A program made the translations under genes and the position numbers. Positions 7,324 to 15,927 of a stretch of DNA of 33,765 bases are shown here, piece by piece. The notes under the pieces were generated by a model, which saw nothing but the letters and a program-made list of their open reading frames with translations, made no database searches and was not told the origin of the DNA. How positions within the stretch are numbered: the stretch's first letter is position 1; each line of letters begins with the position of its first letter. Source of the stretch: Planctomyces sp. (lineage in GTDB: Bacteria > Planctomycetota > Planctomycetia > Planctomycetales > Planctomycetaceae); contig SXKJ01000304.1 in the NCBI GenBank assembly GCA_005778115.1, positions 1 through 33,765 on the forward strand, written 5' to 3'.

Positions 7324-8661
7324 ATGAAACGTCTTCTTGAAGCTCTTCGCTTTCTAGGCTGGTTTCTATTTGGCGGAGGACGTCGGTTGCGAAGGCAACT
7401 CGCTGCGTCCAATCCACCAGCGAAACCGCGATTGAAACCCGCCAGGCCCGTCAAGCTGCGGAAACGAACTCGTTGGGCAGATGTTATTCTGCCGTCGAAG
7501 CGTCCGAAGCCGCCTAAGACCAAAACCGTTCCGTATTTGTTTGCGACTTACGCTCCGGATCGTCGGCACTTTCTCGATCTCAGCCTTGATGGTGACGACT
7601 CGCTGTTGGCGAGTTATCACCTGCCGATCGTTCATACTCCTCAGGAACTCGCCGATTGGCTTGGCGTTCGTGTTGGCGAACTCGCGTGGCTCGTGCATCG
7701 CAATACTTCGGATCGGCGTCCGGCGGATGAGCAGCGGTCGCACTACGTTTATCGCTGGGTCAAGAAACGCTCGGCGAGTTTGGAAGCTGGTTCGCCCAAC
7801 ACACGCCCGGTACAGACGCAGTGGCGGTTGATTGAGGCTCCGAAGCAGACGCTCAAGCGGACACAGCGAAAGATTCTGACAGAGATCCTCGACAGGATTC
7901 CCGCGCATCAGGCGGCACATGGGTTCGCGCGCGGGAGGTCGATTATCTCGAACGCTCGACCGCATGTCGGGCAGGCGGTGGTCATCAAGCTCGACTTGCA
8001 GAATTTTTATGCAAACGTGACCTACAGCCGAGTCGTCGCGATCTTTCGTTCGATGGGTTACTGCCGCGAGGCGGCCATTTGGTTGGGCCGGTTGACGACC
8101 TCCGCCGTGCCGTGGTCATTGGCGGTGCCGGGGGATGACGAGGCTCTGAAGTCGCTCTACGTTCGCCGGCACTTGCCGCAAGGTGCGCCGACCTCGCCGG
8201 CGCTCGCGAACTTGTCGGCCTTTGGGTTGGATGTGCGGCTGTCCGGACTGTTGAAGAAGTTCGGTGGGAATTACACGCGGTATGCCGATGACCTCACTTT
8301 GTCGGGATCGGACGATTTTCGATATGCGATGCGCTGCGTGATTCCACTCACCGAGCAGATCGTTCGCTCGGAGCGGTTTCGATTGAATCACCGCAAACGC
8401 AAAGTCATCCGGCGCGGGCATCGGCAGGTCGTGACGGGAGTCGTCGTCAATGCGAAGCCGAACATCCCGCGCGATGAGTTCGATCGGCTGAAGGCGATTC
8501 TGCACAACTGCATGAAGCACGGCCCGTCATCGCAGAATCGGGACGATCGCGTTGACTTCGCTGCGCACCTGCGCGGGCGGATCGCGTTTGTGAGGCAGCT
8601 CAATCCCGCGCGAGCCGAGAAGCTGCGACTGCTGTTTGAGCAGATCGACTGGCGGCGTTGA
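7324..8661 (+). CDS. Retron-type reverse transcriptase
   Basis: A 445-residue RNA-directed DNA polymerase. In retrons this enzyme copies part of a neighbouring structured RNA into multicopy DNA that often guards an anti-phage effector. Visible: RT0-2-like WRLIEAPKQTLKRTQRKIL (168-185), HGFARGRSIISNA (199-211), motif A with catalytic D224 (VIKLDLQNFY), motif B LPQGAPTSP (284-292), catalytic YADD 320-323 within TRYADDLTLSG, and VTGVVVN (370-376). The LPQGAPTSP, YADDLTxS and VTGxVVN combination is typical of retron RTs, not group II intron RTs; no maturase or endonuclease domain follows. Residues 1-70 are an extra basic, proline-rich extension; 105-125 resemble the short helical lead-in common in retron RTs. 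ATG 7324 chosen; a weak purine tract precedes it. Confidence 0.9.
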   Translation: MKRLLEALRFLGWFLFGGGRRLRRQLAASNPPAKPRLKPARPVKLRKRTRWADVILPSKRPKPPKTKTVPYLFATYAPDRRHFLDLSLDGDDSLLASYHLPIVHTPQELADWLGVRVGELAWLVHRNTSDRRPADEQRSHYVYRWVKKRSASLEAGSPNTRPVQTQWRLIEAPKQTLKRTQRKILTEILDRIPAHQAAHGFARGRSIISNARPHVGQAVVIKLDLQNFYANVTYSRVVAIFRSMGYCREAAIWLGRLTTSAVPWSLAVPGDDEALKSLYVRRHLPQGAPTSPALANLSAFGLDVRLSGLLKKFGGNYTRYADDLTLSGSDDFRYAMRCVIPLTEQIVRSERFRLNHRKRKVIRRGHRQVVTGVVVNAKPNIPRDEFDRLKAILHNCMKHGPSSQNRDDRVDFAAHLRGRIAFVRQLNPARAEKLRLLFEQIDWRR

Positions 8662-8691
8662 GGTGCGATTGACAAGATGCTGTCGCTCGAG

Positions 8692-8777
8692 GGGGTCGGG
8701 AGTCTCTTTCAGGCCGCTTGGTAGATCGCTTGTCATCGCCAAGAATCCATGGCGGCCTGAAAAGGACTCCCGGCCCC
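8692..8777. terminator. 26-bp inverted repeat after the reverse transcriptase
   Basis: 8692-8717 (GGGGTCGGGAGTCTCTTTCA...) is inverted at 8752-8777 with about two mismatches and a 34-base loop. It begins 30 bases after the RT stop, so it probably ends RT transcription, although the arms look like a dispersed palindrome. It separates the RT from the next gene. Confidence 0.6.
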
Positions 8778-8805
8778 GTAGCGTCCGACTCGTGCGAGGT
8801 GATTT

Positions 8806-9537
8806 GTGGGAAACCTAGTCAATTGGCTGTTTCACTTGCCGGGAGTGCGGCAGATTACCAAGCCGGTCACTCGGTTCCTGTTGAAGCTCATCGCGATCCC
8901 AATCTTCAAGTTCCTCTTGAAGTACCTGCTGCGGATCGAAGTCATCAGCACGGAACTTGAGAAGGACCTGTCGCAATGGTTTCGGGCTTCGGTGCTGCTG
9001 CTGTTCGCCACCAACAACATGGAGCTGATTCTCTTTCAGTCCAAGTTGGATGACCGCAGATTCGACGACGTGGTGGTGTTTGCTTTGCGGCTGTTTCTGG
9101 CGATCGGCTGCATCGAAGGGATGCCGGATCAAGAGTTATTCCGATTCATTCATCCCGGCCCGCCCAAGTTGAAGTCCAAAGGATTCCTGCCCGTATGCCG
9201 CGAGCTACGGCAGAACTGGCGAGCGTGGTTGTGGGGTGTGTTTAGCATTCATCTCAGCCGAGCCTCACCGGTGTTTGCGATCGTCACTGTCTTCAAGCTG
9301 GGGACTGCGGGCTGGGTCTGTTACGGCCTGGCTGTCGTCCAGTACCTCGTCATTGGACTGGCAACGTCACGCGACAAGGCGATCGACGTGGTCGCCTCGT
9401 TTGATGCAGAGGTCGCGGCTCGCCGGGCAGAGTTGCTGACGGAATTGCATGCTCCCAGCGCTGTGGAAGTAGGGACTGCGGCGACACCGAGCGTCGCGAT
9501 TCCGGCTGCGGCAAAGACTCCACCGGTCGCCTCGTGA
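8806..9537 (+). CDS. Multi-pass membrane protein of unknown function
   Basis: A 243-residue protein with several hydrophobic stretches: about 22-43 (TRFLLKLIAIPIFKFLLKYLL), 88-104, and 152-186, giving perhaps three or four membrane passes, then a charged helix (190-215) and an Ala/Pro-rich tail. Start is GTG 8806, preceded by GAGGTGA (8796-8802). I do not recognise the family. It follows the retron-type RT on the same strand, and membrane proteins do serve as effectors in some retrons, but the inverted repeat between them and the 144-base gap argue for a separate transcription unit. Its role is therefore open. Confidence 0.65.
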   Translation: MGNLVNWLFHLPGVRQITKPVTRFLLKLIAIPIFKFLLKYLLRIEVISTELEKDLSQWFRASVLLLFATNNMELILFQSKLDDRRFDDVVVFALRLFLAIGCIEGMPDQELFRFIHPGPPKLKSKGFLPVCRELRQNWRAWLWGVFSIHLSRASPVFAIVTVFKLGTAGWVCYGLAVVQYLVIGLATSRDKAIDVVASFDAEVAARRAELLTELHAPSAVEVGTAATPSVAIPAAAKTPPVAS

Positions 9538-9822
9538 GCGGAACCTCGCCCTTGCCTGCCGCCGCGATTCGCTCAAAATATGTCGAGCGAGGACTCACAA
9601 CTGCGACACCCGATGCTGTGTCTGATGAGTTCAGCGGACATTGCCGGAGCTTGGGGAAACCGATTGACGGAGTTGGAACGCCGGGGTACATCTCTCTTGG
9701 CGAGTCGTTCGATGGCTCGCTCGAACCGCAAGGACGTGGTCCGTGGAGCACTGACGAACGGTCCCCTCACGCTCAAGAGGCTGGTTCGCGTAGGGTGAAG
9801 CTCCCCTCGAAAGGATGAGGCT
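9538..9822. other. Gap without a convincing gene
   Basis: 285 bases with open frames on both strands (for example 9580-9798 plus, 9573-9857 minus), none with a good ribosome binding site or recognisable product. A broken gene or leader region is possible. The only clear signal is AAGGATGAGG at 9811-9820 serving the next gene. Confidence 0.4.
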
Positions 9823-11166
9823 GTGAAACTCGCAACGTTTTCGATGTGTCTGCTCATGCTCAGCGTGTCCGTTGCTCAGGCGGCGGATCCGGTGATTGCC
9901 GAGTCCGCGAGAACGGCGATGAAAGACGCCGACGCCCCGAAAGGCTCGCTGGTCATCATCGGCGGGTCGGAGCGGTTTCGAGACCGGGAGCTGTGGGACA
10001 CGGTCGTGGAGTTGGCGGGCGGCGACGGCGCGAAGATCGCCATCTTCCCCACGGCGGCCAGCGGTCAACCGATCAAGACCTGTGCCAAGCTCGTACAAGC
10101 CCTGAACCGCGCGGGAGCGGACTCTTTTGTGGTCCCCGTCGCTTGGAGCGAAGTCGATCGCGACGTGCAGGAAGCGGTCTTCGATCCCGAATTGGTCGAG
10201 CGAGTCCGATCCGCCACCGGCGTTTACTTTATCGGCGGAGCTCAAGGGCGAATCGTGGATGCTCTGCTGGACGATGATCGCGACCAGACTCCGATGCTCA
10301 AAGCCATTTGGGAGGTGTATCGTCGCGGAGGGGTCATCGCCGGCACCAGCGCGGGCGCGGCGATCATGAGTCATGTGATGTTTCGCGACGCTCCACCCCC
10401 GCTGCAAATTCTGCGGAATGGCGTCACGATGGGGGATGAGGTCGACGACGGCCTGGGCTTTCTGGACAAGGACTGGTTTGTCGAGCAGCACTGTCTGGTC
10501 CGCGGCCGATTCGCGCGGGCGTTAGTCGCGATGCACTCCCAGAAGATTCCGTTCGGCATTGGTGTGGACGAGAACACGGCTCTGGTCGTCCGGCGGGGAG
10601 TCGAAGCGACTGTGATCGGTTACAAGGGAGTCCTCATCATGGACATCTCGCAGGTCAAGGCCGATCCGAAGATGGACGGCTTCAGCCTGAAGAACGTCAA
10701 ACTTAGCTATCTCGACCGTGGCGACTCGATCAACTTGCGGACTCGCGAAGTCACACCGGCGGAAGAAAAACTGGACGACATCAAGCTCGATCCGAACGCC
10801 AACGATTACAGCCCGTACTTCGATCACCGCATGTTTTACACCGACATCCTGGGCAACGCGGCCGTCGCCGATTTGCTCGGACGACTGATCGACAACAAAG
10901 AGTCGGAAGCGATCGGCCTGGCCTTCAGCGGACTCGACTCCAAACATGAGCCGTCCGACGGCTTCGAGTTCCGGTTCTATCGCGGCCCGGACAGCAAGGG
11001 CTGGTACACCGAAGACTTCGGCGGCGAGGACTATACGGTGCTCGACATTCACCTCGACATCCGCCCGATCCGCATCAACGGCCCGCTGTACGAGCACCGT
11101 ATGGCCACCGAAGAGACCCCTGGCGACGCGACTGCAACCGCCGAAGCGAGCGAGCAGACGGAGTAG
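9823..11166 (+). CDS. Exported cyanophycinase-like S51 peptidase
   Basis: A 447-residue protein related to cyanophycinase, a serine peptidase that cuts cyanophycin (Asp backbone with Arg side chains) into beta-Asp-Arg. Visible: KGSLVIIGGSE at 40-50, YFIGGAQGRI at 135-144, the nucleophile elbow GTSAGAA with S176, and DWFVEQHCLVRGRFARA further on, all typical of the family. A signal peptide (MKLATFSMCLLMLSVSVAQA, residues 1-20) makes it an extracytoplasmic enzyme, like the exported CphE type. Cyanophycinases are about 270-400 residues; the extra C-terminal 130 residues (from about 315) are unrecognised. No cyanophycin synthetase is in the window. GTG 9823 is set by AAGGATGAGG just upstream. Substrate inferred only. 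Confidence 0.85.
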   Translation: MKLATFSMCLLMLSVSVAQAADPVIAESARTAMKDADAPKGSLVIIGGSERFRDRELWDTVVELAGGDGAKIAIFPTAASGQPIKTCAKLVQALNRAGADSFVVPVAWSEVDRDVQEAVFDPELVERVRSATGVYFIGGAQGRIVDALLDDDRDQTPMLKAIWEVYRRGGVIAGTSAGAAIMSHVMFRDAPPPLQILRNGVTMGDEVDDGLGFLDKDWFVEQHCLVRGRFARALVAMHSQKIPFGIGVDENTALVVRRGVEATVIGYKGVLIMDISQVKADPKMDGFSLKNVKLSYLDRGDSINLRTREVTPAEEKLDDIKLDPNANDYSPYFDHRMFYTDILGNAAVADLLGRLIDNKESEAIGLAFSGLDSKHEPSDGFEFRFYRGPDSKGWYTEDFGGEDYTVLDIHLDIRPIRINGPLYEHRMATEETPGDATATAEASEQTE

Positions 11167-11180
11167 TTCGTACATCTTGG

Positions 11181-11257
11181 CGAGCGGGGTGGCATCAGCC
11201 CCCCCCGGTGCATTCGCCATTCGCCAAAGGACCGGGGGGCTGACGCCGCCCCGCTCG
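11181..11257. repeat. GAGCGGGGCGGCGTCAGCC palindrome family, copy 1
   Basis: 11181-11209 is inverted at 11231-11257 with few mismatches. It lies between the convergent ends of the cyanophycinase-like gene and the next minus-strand gene, so it may double as a terminator. Related copies: 16495-16568 (inside a gene), 26339-26412, and a half copy at 33684-33701. Confidence 0.8.
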
Positions 11258-11263
11258 ACTGTC

Positions 11264-12646
11264 TCACTTGGCTGCTTGCCGAGCGGGAATGAACTCCAGC
11301 AAGCGGACCAGTCCGAGGTCGCGGTTGTTGAATTTCTCTAAATTCTTCGTCTCGACGGCAAAGACGAACGAAACCTGCTGGCCGGTCGGTGCGGCGGAGA
11401 GGTGATAGAACCACGTCATCGGAATTCCATCCGCTTCCCCTTCCACTGTCACGCGAAACAGAAAGCGGCGGTCGTTGGCGTTGCGTGGTTGAAGCTGCTC
11501 GGTCTTTTTGATTCCTTTCAGCCGCTTGCCGAGATTCTTGCGGATGTCCGATTGAAATTGCTCTTCCGAGGTGTGGCTGCCCGTCGCCGCCGCTGGAATC
11601 GGCGAGACGTTGGCCTGAGCGAGCAAGCTCCCTTGTTCCATCAACCGGAAGACGGCGACGTCACTGGTTTGGTGGAACTGATACCAATTGCGATCGTGAT
11701 AGAACCGCAGCCCCCAGGACTCAAAGCGTAAGAACTGCATCTCCGCCGCTGGTTCGAGCGGCACATCGGCGGCCGCCTTATCGTTGAGCAAGTTGGTCTC
11801 AGAAGCTCCATCGGCCAGCGACCGTTCCAGCGTGACATTCGCGGTCACTTCCATGCCCGGCATGACCGCACCGATGGATCGGCCTTCCGTCTGCGTGATG
11901 CGAGCACGCGAGATCATTTTCGTGGCCCGGTCAAACGTGAATTCGCCGGCGAGTTGCACCGTTGTCGTTGCTCCAAGCGTTGCACCATCCGCGCTGCCAG
12001 TGAACGTCACGCGAGCAGAAGCAGCGTCCGCTTCTTCCAGCTTGCAGTTGATCTCACCCTTGGTCATCGCCTCAATGCCACACAGCATCTGCACGGCCCA
12101 GCTTTCCGGCTTCCAAGATTCTCCAACTGCGACCTCTTCGCGCGGCAGCAAACTCAAGAGCGGCAAGCTATCGCCCGGAGTGCGCAGTAAATCGAGTTGG
12201 TCGTAGGTCAGCGTGGCCGTCGAGCTGTAGAGAAACGCTCCTTCGCGGCGTCCTTGAGCCACGATCAAATGCCGTGTCTCCGGCAACTTGAGTGTCGATT
12301 TCTTCGGCGCGGTTCCCGCCGGAGCATCAGCGGGAGCGACCTCGGTGTCATTGCTGGCGAAGCGATATAGCCGAACGGATCGCAAGGTTTCGGCATCGCG
12401 GCCCGTTCCACTTAGACGGCGCTCAAAGAAGCGATATTGCGCGTCCGCGTTCAATTTCAGAGGGATCGTTTTGCCGCCCCCCGCCGCGGTCTTGAGCTGA
12501 CCGCTGACTTTCACATGACTCCGCACCAGCTTGATCCGCGCGTCGGTCTCCGGCTCCACGAGTTCGATCTTGTCGGCCGCAAACAGCGACAGATCACCGA
12601 TCAGCAAGCTCAGACACAAGCATCCCAACCAACGCCGATTCAACAT
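11264..12646 (-). CDS. Exported protein of unknown function
   Basis: A 460-residue product starting MLNRRWLGCLCLSLLIGDLSLFAADK, a clear signal peptide (about 1-23). The frame extends ten codons further up to 12676, but GGGAGGGAG at 12649-12657 sets the ATG at 12646. The body is a predicted soluble beta-rich protein: an N-terminal half with repeated polar strands (QYRFFERRLSG, SSTATLTYDQLDLL, VAVGESW) and a C-terminal domain of about 160 residues (FESWGLRFYHDRNWYQFHQTSD...VSFVFAVETKNLEKFNNRD). No catalytic motif is seen and I do not recognise the family. It lies 107 bases after the M50 peptidase on the same strand and may belong to that export cluster. Confidence 0.75.
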   Translation of the reverse strand: MLNRRWLGCLCLSLLIGDLSLFAADKIELVEPETDARIKLVRSHVKVSGQLKTAAGGGKTIPLKLNADAQYRFFERRLSGTGRDAETLRSVRLYRFASNDTEVAPADAPAGTAPKKSTLKLPETRHLIVAQGRREGAFLYSSTATLTYDQLDLLRTPGDSLPLLSLLPREEVAVGESWKPESWAVQMLCGIEAMTKGEINCKLEEADAASARVTFTGSADGATLGATTTVQLAGEFTFDRATKMISRARITQTEGRSIGAVMPGMEVTANVTLERSLADGASETNLLNDKAAADVPLEPAAEMQFLRFESWGLRFYHDRNWYQFHQTSDVAVFRLMEQGSLLAQANVSPIPAAATGSHTSEEQFQSDIRKNLGKRLKGIKKTEQLQPRNANDRRFLFRVTVEGEADGIPMTWFYHLSAAPTGQQVSFVFAVETKNLEKFNNRDLGLVRLLEFIPARQAAK

Positions 12647-12648
12647 GG

Positions 12649-12657
12649 CTCCCTCCC
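12649..12657 (-). promoter_or_regulatory. Ribosome binding site GGGAGGGAG
   Basis: On the minus strand GGGAGGGAG ends two bases before the ATG at 12646, with its GGAGG core five bases away. It decides this start over the upstream ATG at 12676. Confidence 0.7.
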
Positions 12658-12753
12658 AAACATAGTCCGACTTCAATTTGTCGATCGCGTAAATATCTCA
12701 AGCCTGTCCGCGAGGGAAGCCCGCTTGAGTGTGCCCCGCTCGCCAGTCGCACC

Positions 12754-15033
12754 TTACCGCCGCGTCGTTGACTCGGAAGGCGACACAACTCGTTCGGCTT
12801 GGCGTTGAAAGATGGGGCGTTCCACAACTTCAAAATCACGAAACGGTGCCGGGCGATTCGCGAGCAATCTCTCGTCGCGTTTTCCAGTCCGATACTCGCG
12901 CTGGGCTGTCAGCCAGCGTTCACTCCGTTCCAGCAGCCAGTGGCCGAGCGGGCGTGGTGACTCGGCAACCGACACCGTCGCCAGTTGGCCGGGACCGAGC
13001 GAGCGGCTCGTCACGCGGTCCAACGACACGTACCCGATGACGTGCGGTTCGAGTAACTCTTGGGAATCACGACCTTGCTGTGCGGGTTGACTGGACGAGA
13101 CTTTGGTCGCAATCGGTCCCCCCGCGCCAGCACACAGCGCGGGATGCGGTGCCTGCACCGTCGCTCGTGGATCGAGCTTGTGCAGCGTGCCGGCCGCGGT
13201 GAATCCATCTTCGCTCAGACGCACACGAACGACACGATCGAGACTCAATGAAGCCGCTTCAAATTGTTCCGAGGAGATGAGCACTCGGACTTCTTTTTCC
13301 TCGGCATCGCCGATCACCAGCAGTTCTCGTCCGGGAGCAACGTAACTGCCGACCAGCGACGTCAAATCGGAAGCGGCGATCACGCCAGCCAGCGGGGCGC
13401 GGATCAACAAGCGCTCGCACATTTGGTCGAGCTCTCTCAGCCTGGATTGCAGTCCCGCGCGGTTCTCTTCTTCCACATTCCGCGCAGCGAATTCTCCCGA
13501 CTGTTGGAACGTGCGGCTCCGCAGTTCCGAGCGTTCAATCTCAATCACTAACTGTCGCCGCTGCGATTCGAGTTCAGGATTGCTCAATCGAATCAGCAGA
13601 TCACCCTCATGGACGGTTTGCCCAGATTCGATCAAAACTTCTTCGACGAAGCCGGGAGACTCGGCACGCACCGTCGCGGCATCGACCGATTCAATCACGC
13701 CGGGAAGCGAGATCGAGTGCCAGGCCGTCACTGATGTCAGCAGCCACGTCAAACTCGCGGCGACGCACGTCGCGATGGCCACGAATCGCCTTTGTCGTGG
13801 CCGCTCGAATGCGGAGCCAACCACCACATACCGCAGCCCGCGCCACAACGGATGCAAGAACCAGGCAAGAACCGCTCCCGCCGCCAGCAAGATCCCCGCC
13901 CCTTCAAACCAGACAGCGGCGGCGAGAATCAGCAAAACGCTCACCACCATGCGCCAGATCGCTGACCTCACGCCATAGACCGCAATCAACCATGTCCGTC
14001 CCTCTGGCCAAGTCGGCGATGTTGTCTTCACACCCAGCAACCAGCGCTTCGTGAGATGGGGCAACCACTGCTGCCCGTGAGCCGCGAGATTCGGAAGCTC
14101 CAGCCAGTCGGCCAGCATGTAGTAGCCATCAAACCGCATCAGCGGATTCGCATTGAACAGCAGAGTCACGACGCTGGCAGTCAGCATCAGTTGCAGCAGA
14201 TGCTGACGCAGCAACTCGTCGTGAGTGTTCGCCCAGAGCATGGCAGCGAACGCCGCGATCAGCAGTTCCGCGAACATCCCCGCCGCCGAGGCGACAATGC
14301 GCTGCCACTTCGGCAACCGCCACGTCGAAGTCAGATCGACATACGGCACCGGCGCGAGCAACACGAAGACAATCCCCGCCTCACGCACGCGACCACCGAA
14401 CCGCACGCAAGCCAATCCGTGCGATGTTTCGTGAATGACTTTCAGCCCCAATCCCCACAGCGCAATCCACAGCCAATTGTGCGGCGAGAGAACGACCGCC
14501 GACTCGCGCCAAAGTTGCTCGGTGTGTGGAGCGATTTGCCACATCGCACAGGCCATGACCGCCAACCAGAGCAACAACCCGCCCAGACTAATCATCCCAC
14601 CGACGAGCGTTTCCAACGTTTCCAGTATCGGTTGCGGGCAACCCAGCGGCAGTCGAATGCTCAGCGGGTTCAGCCGACGCGCGAGCTTCGCGGCTTCCCC
14701 TTCGTCAGCTTGGCCATTCTTATCGCGCGGTCCGTCCGGCGCGAGCAGCTTGGATTCCACCAGCCAATGACAGATGACTCCGGCCTGTTGTTCATCCAGC
14801 GCCTCGCGGCCGAGCACTGAGATGGTTTGCGTAATCGCGTCACCCACCGTCGTCCGTCCGTCGAGCAGCGACAGAAACGTGTACTCCGGCAACCCAATCC
14901 GAAAGTACGCACCTCGGCTGGCGTCCTCGAGCACATAGCATTCGGCCCCGCCGTACGACTGCCAGGTGAACGAAACTTCCTCCCGCAATCGCGGTCGAAG
15001 CTGTCGCAGTTCGTAGGTGCGGTTATCGGCCAT
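12754..15033 (-). CDS. M50 (site-2 type) metallopeptidase fused to a HlyD-like domain
   Basis: A 759-residue polytopic membrane protein. Residues 1-100 resemble a PqqD-like winged-helix domain (YFRIGLPEYTFLSLLDGRTTVGDAI). The zinc motif HETSH (H201, E202, H205) lies in a membrane segment, and the third ligand is D302 in NANPLMRFDGYY, the NPxxxxDG element of M50 proteases. More membrane passes run to about 440. Residues about 440-560 hold a lipoyl/biotinyl-like half (VRAESPGFVEEVLIESGQTVHEGDLLIRL) and a coiled-coil hairpin, then a HlyD-type beta-barrel. Membrane peptidase-adaptor fusions of this form occur in planctomycetes and peptide export systems. It follows the second HlyD gene by 57 bases. 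No clear Shine-Dalgarno: a palindrome lies directly upstream. Substrate unknown. Confidence 0.87.
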   Translation of the reverse strand: MADNRTYELRQLRPRLREEVSFTWQSYGGAECYVLEDASRGAYFRIGLPEYTFLSLLDGRTTVGDAITQTISVLGREALDEQQAGVICHWLVESKLLAPDGPRDKNGQADEGEAAKLARRLNPLSIRLPLGCPQPILETLETLVGGMISLGGLLLWLAVMACAMWQIAPHTEQLWRESAVVLSPHNWLWIALWGLGLKVIHETSHGLACVRFGGRVREAGIVFVLLAPVPYVDLTSTWRLPKWQRIVASAAGMFAELLIAAFAAMLWANTHDELLRQHLLQLMLTASVVTLLFNANPLMRFDGYYMLADWLELPNLAAHGQQWLPHLTKRWLLGVKTTSPTWPEGRTWLIAVYGVRSAIWRMVVSVLLILAAAVWFEGAGILLAAGAVLAWFLHPLWRGLRYVVVGSAFERPRQRRFVAIATCVAASLTWLLTSVTAWHSISLPGVIESVDAATVRAESPGFVEEVLIESGQTVHEGDLLIRLSNPELESQRRQLVIEIERSELRSRTFQQSGEFAARNVEEENRAGLQSRLRELDQMCERLLIRAPLAGVIAASDLTSLVGSYVAPGRELLVIGDAEEKEVRVLISSEQFEAASLSLDRVVRVRLSEDGFTAAGTLHKLDPRATVQAPHPALCAGAGGPIATKVSSSQPAQQGRDSQELLEPHVIGYVSLDRVTSRSLGPGQLATVSVAESPRPLGHWLLERSERWLTAQREYRTGKRDERLLANRPAPFRDFEVVERPIFQRQAERVVSPSESTTRR

Positions 15034-15038
15034 CGTTT

Positions 15039-15087
15039 GTAGTTCCGCCTTGAGGCGGTATTCCTTTCCGCCTAAAGGCGGGACTAC
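15039..15087. repeat. GTAGTCCCGCCTT..AGGCGG palindrome family, copy 1
   Basis: 15039-15058 is inverted at 15068-15087 (20-bp arms, one or two mismatches, 9-base loop). It fills the gap between the second HlyD gene and the M50 gene, directly before the M50 start, so it may influence M50 translation. The same element lies in frame inside the PSCyt1 gene at 30798-30856. Confidence 0.85.
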
Positions 15088-15090
15088 GAA

Positions 15091-15870
15091 CTACCACGGC
15101 AACCACTGCCGCACGCGGTCGAATGCTTTATGAAACAAGTTCCAAGCCAGCGGATGTCGCGGGCCAAAGACGACCGCGCTTCCTCGTTGACCGGGGCGCA
15201 GTGCTTCATTCGGGTTCGGCAACTCGACCTCGGCGACGAACACGTCGGACGAATCACGAATCTCAGAACGGGGGCGGATGCGCGACAACGTTCCGCTCAC
15301 CGGTTCACTGAGCCGGCCATCGAATCGCAACTCAACCGAGTCGCCGACGGCGATGTGGCGGTAGTCCGCGGCGGGAGCCGCGACTTCGACGCGCAATTGA
15401 TCGAGCGGTGCGATCTCGAACAGCACATGCCCGGTTTCGACCGGTGCCGACGAGAGCTTGTCGATGCTGCCGCTCAGCACGAGCCCGTCGAGCGGTGCTT
15501 TCAGTTCCAACAAGCTTTCACGACGCCGCAACAATTCCACCTTCGCATCGAGTTGCTCAACTTCCAATCGCGCGAGTTCCGACTTACTCAAGTCACCGCG
15601 TGCCAGACTGCTGTCCCGTTGCTGCTGAGCCTGTCGGCGATCAGCTTCAAGTCCTGCCAATTCCCAGCGGACCTCGCGGCCGTCCATGCGAGCTAGCGTC
15701 TGTCCCACACGGACGGTGTCCCCCGGTTGCACGAATGACGTCTCGATCAAGCTCTGATGCGGAGCGACCACGAATCGCCGTTGCATCGGCTCGATTACCA
15801 CGCGACACGAAATGCGATACGGCACCGGCCAAGCCATCAAGGCGACGACGATCACAGCCCCAGCAGTCAT
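15091..15870 (-). CDS. HlyD-type periplasmic adaptor (second of the cluster)
   Basis: From ATG 15870 the product is 259 residues: a membrane anchor (AGAVIVVALMAWPVPYRI, about 3-20), a split lipoyl domain (VVAPHQSLIETSFVQPGDTVRVGQTLARMDG and LKAPLDGLVLSGSI), a coiled-coil hairpin between them (about 70-120), and a beta-barrel (VEVAAPAADYRHIAVGDSVELRFDG). Such adaptors bridge inner membrane exporters and TolC. The start is doubtful: the same frame continues upstream for 19 sense codons (LRRAWWQLRHAIGRRALAI) to a TAG at 15928-15930, and beyond it is the GAF protein in the same frame. No Shine-Dalgarno serves 15870. It could be the second half of a GAF-HlyD protein cut by that TAG. Confidence 0.85.
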   Translation of the reverse strand: MTAGAVIVVALMAWPVPYRISCRVVIEPMQRRFVVAPHQSLIETSFVQPGDTVRVGQTLARMDGREVRWELAGLEADRRQAQQQRDSSLARGDLSKSELARLEVEQLDAKVELLRRRESLLELKAPLDGLVLSGSIDKLSSAPVETGHVLFEIAPLDQLRVEVAAPAADYRHIAVGDSVELRFDGRLSEPVSGTLSRIRPRSEIRDSSDVFVAEVELPNPNEALRPGQRGSAVVFGPRHPLAWNLFHKAFDRVRQWLPW

Positions 15871-15927
15871 GATCGCCAGCGCACGTCGGCCGATTGCGTG
15901 ACGTAGCTGCCACCACGCACGACGTAA

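Noticed and set aside
9534..9857. Overlapping open frames on both strands before the cyanophycinase-like gene
   Set aside because: No ribosome binding site, no recognisable domain, and GC-rich DNA gives such frames often; treated as a gap.
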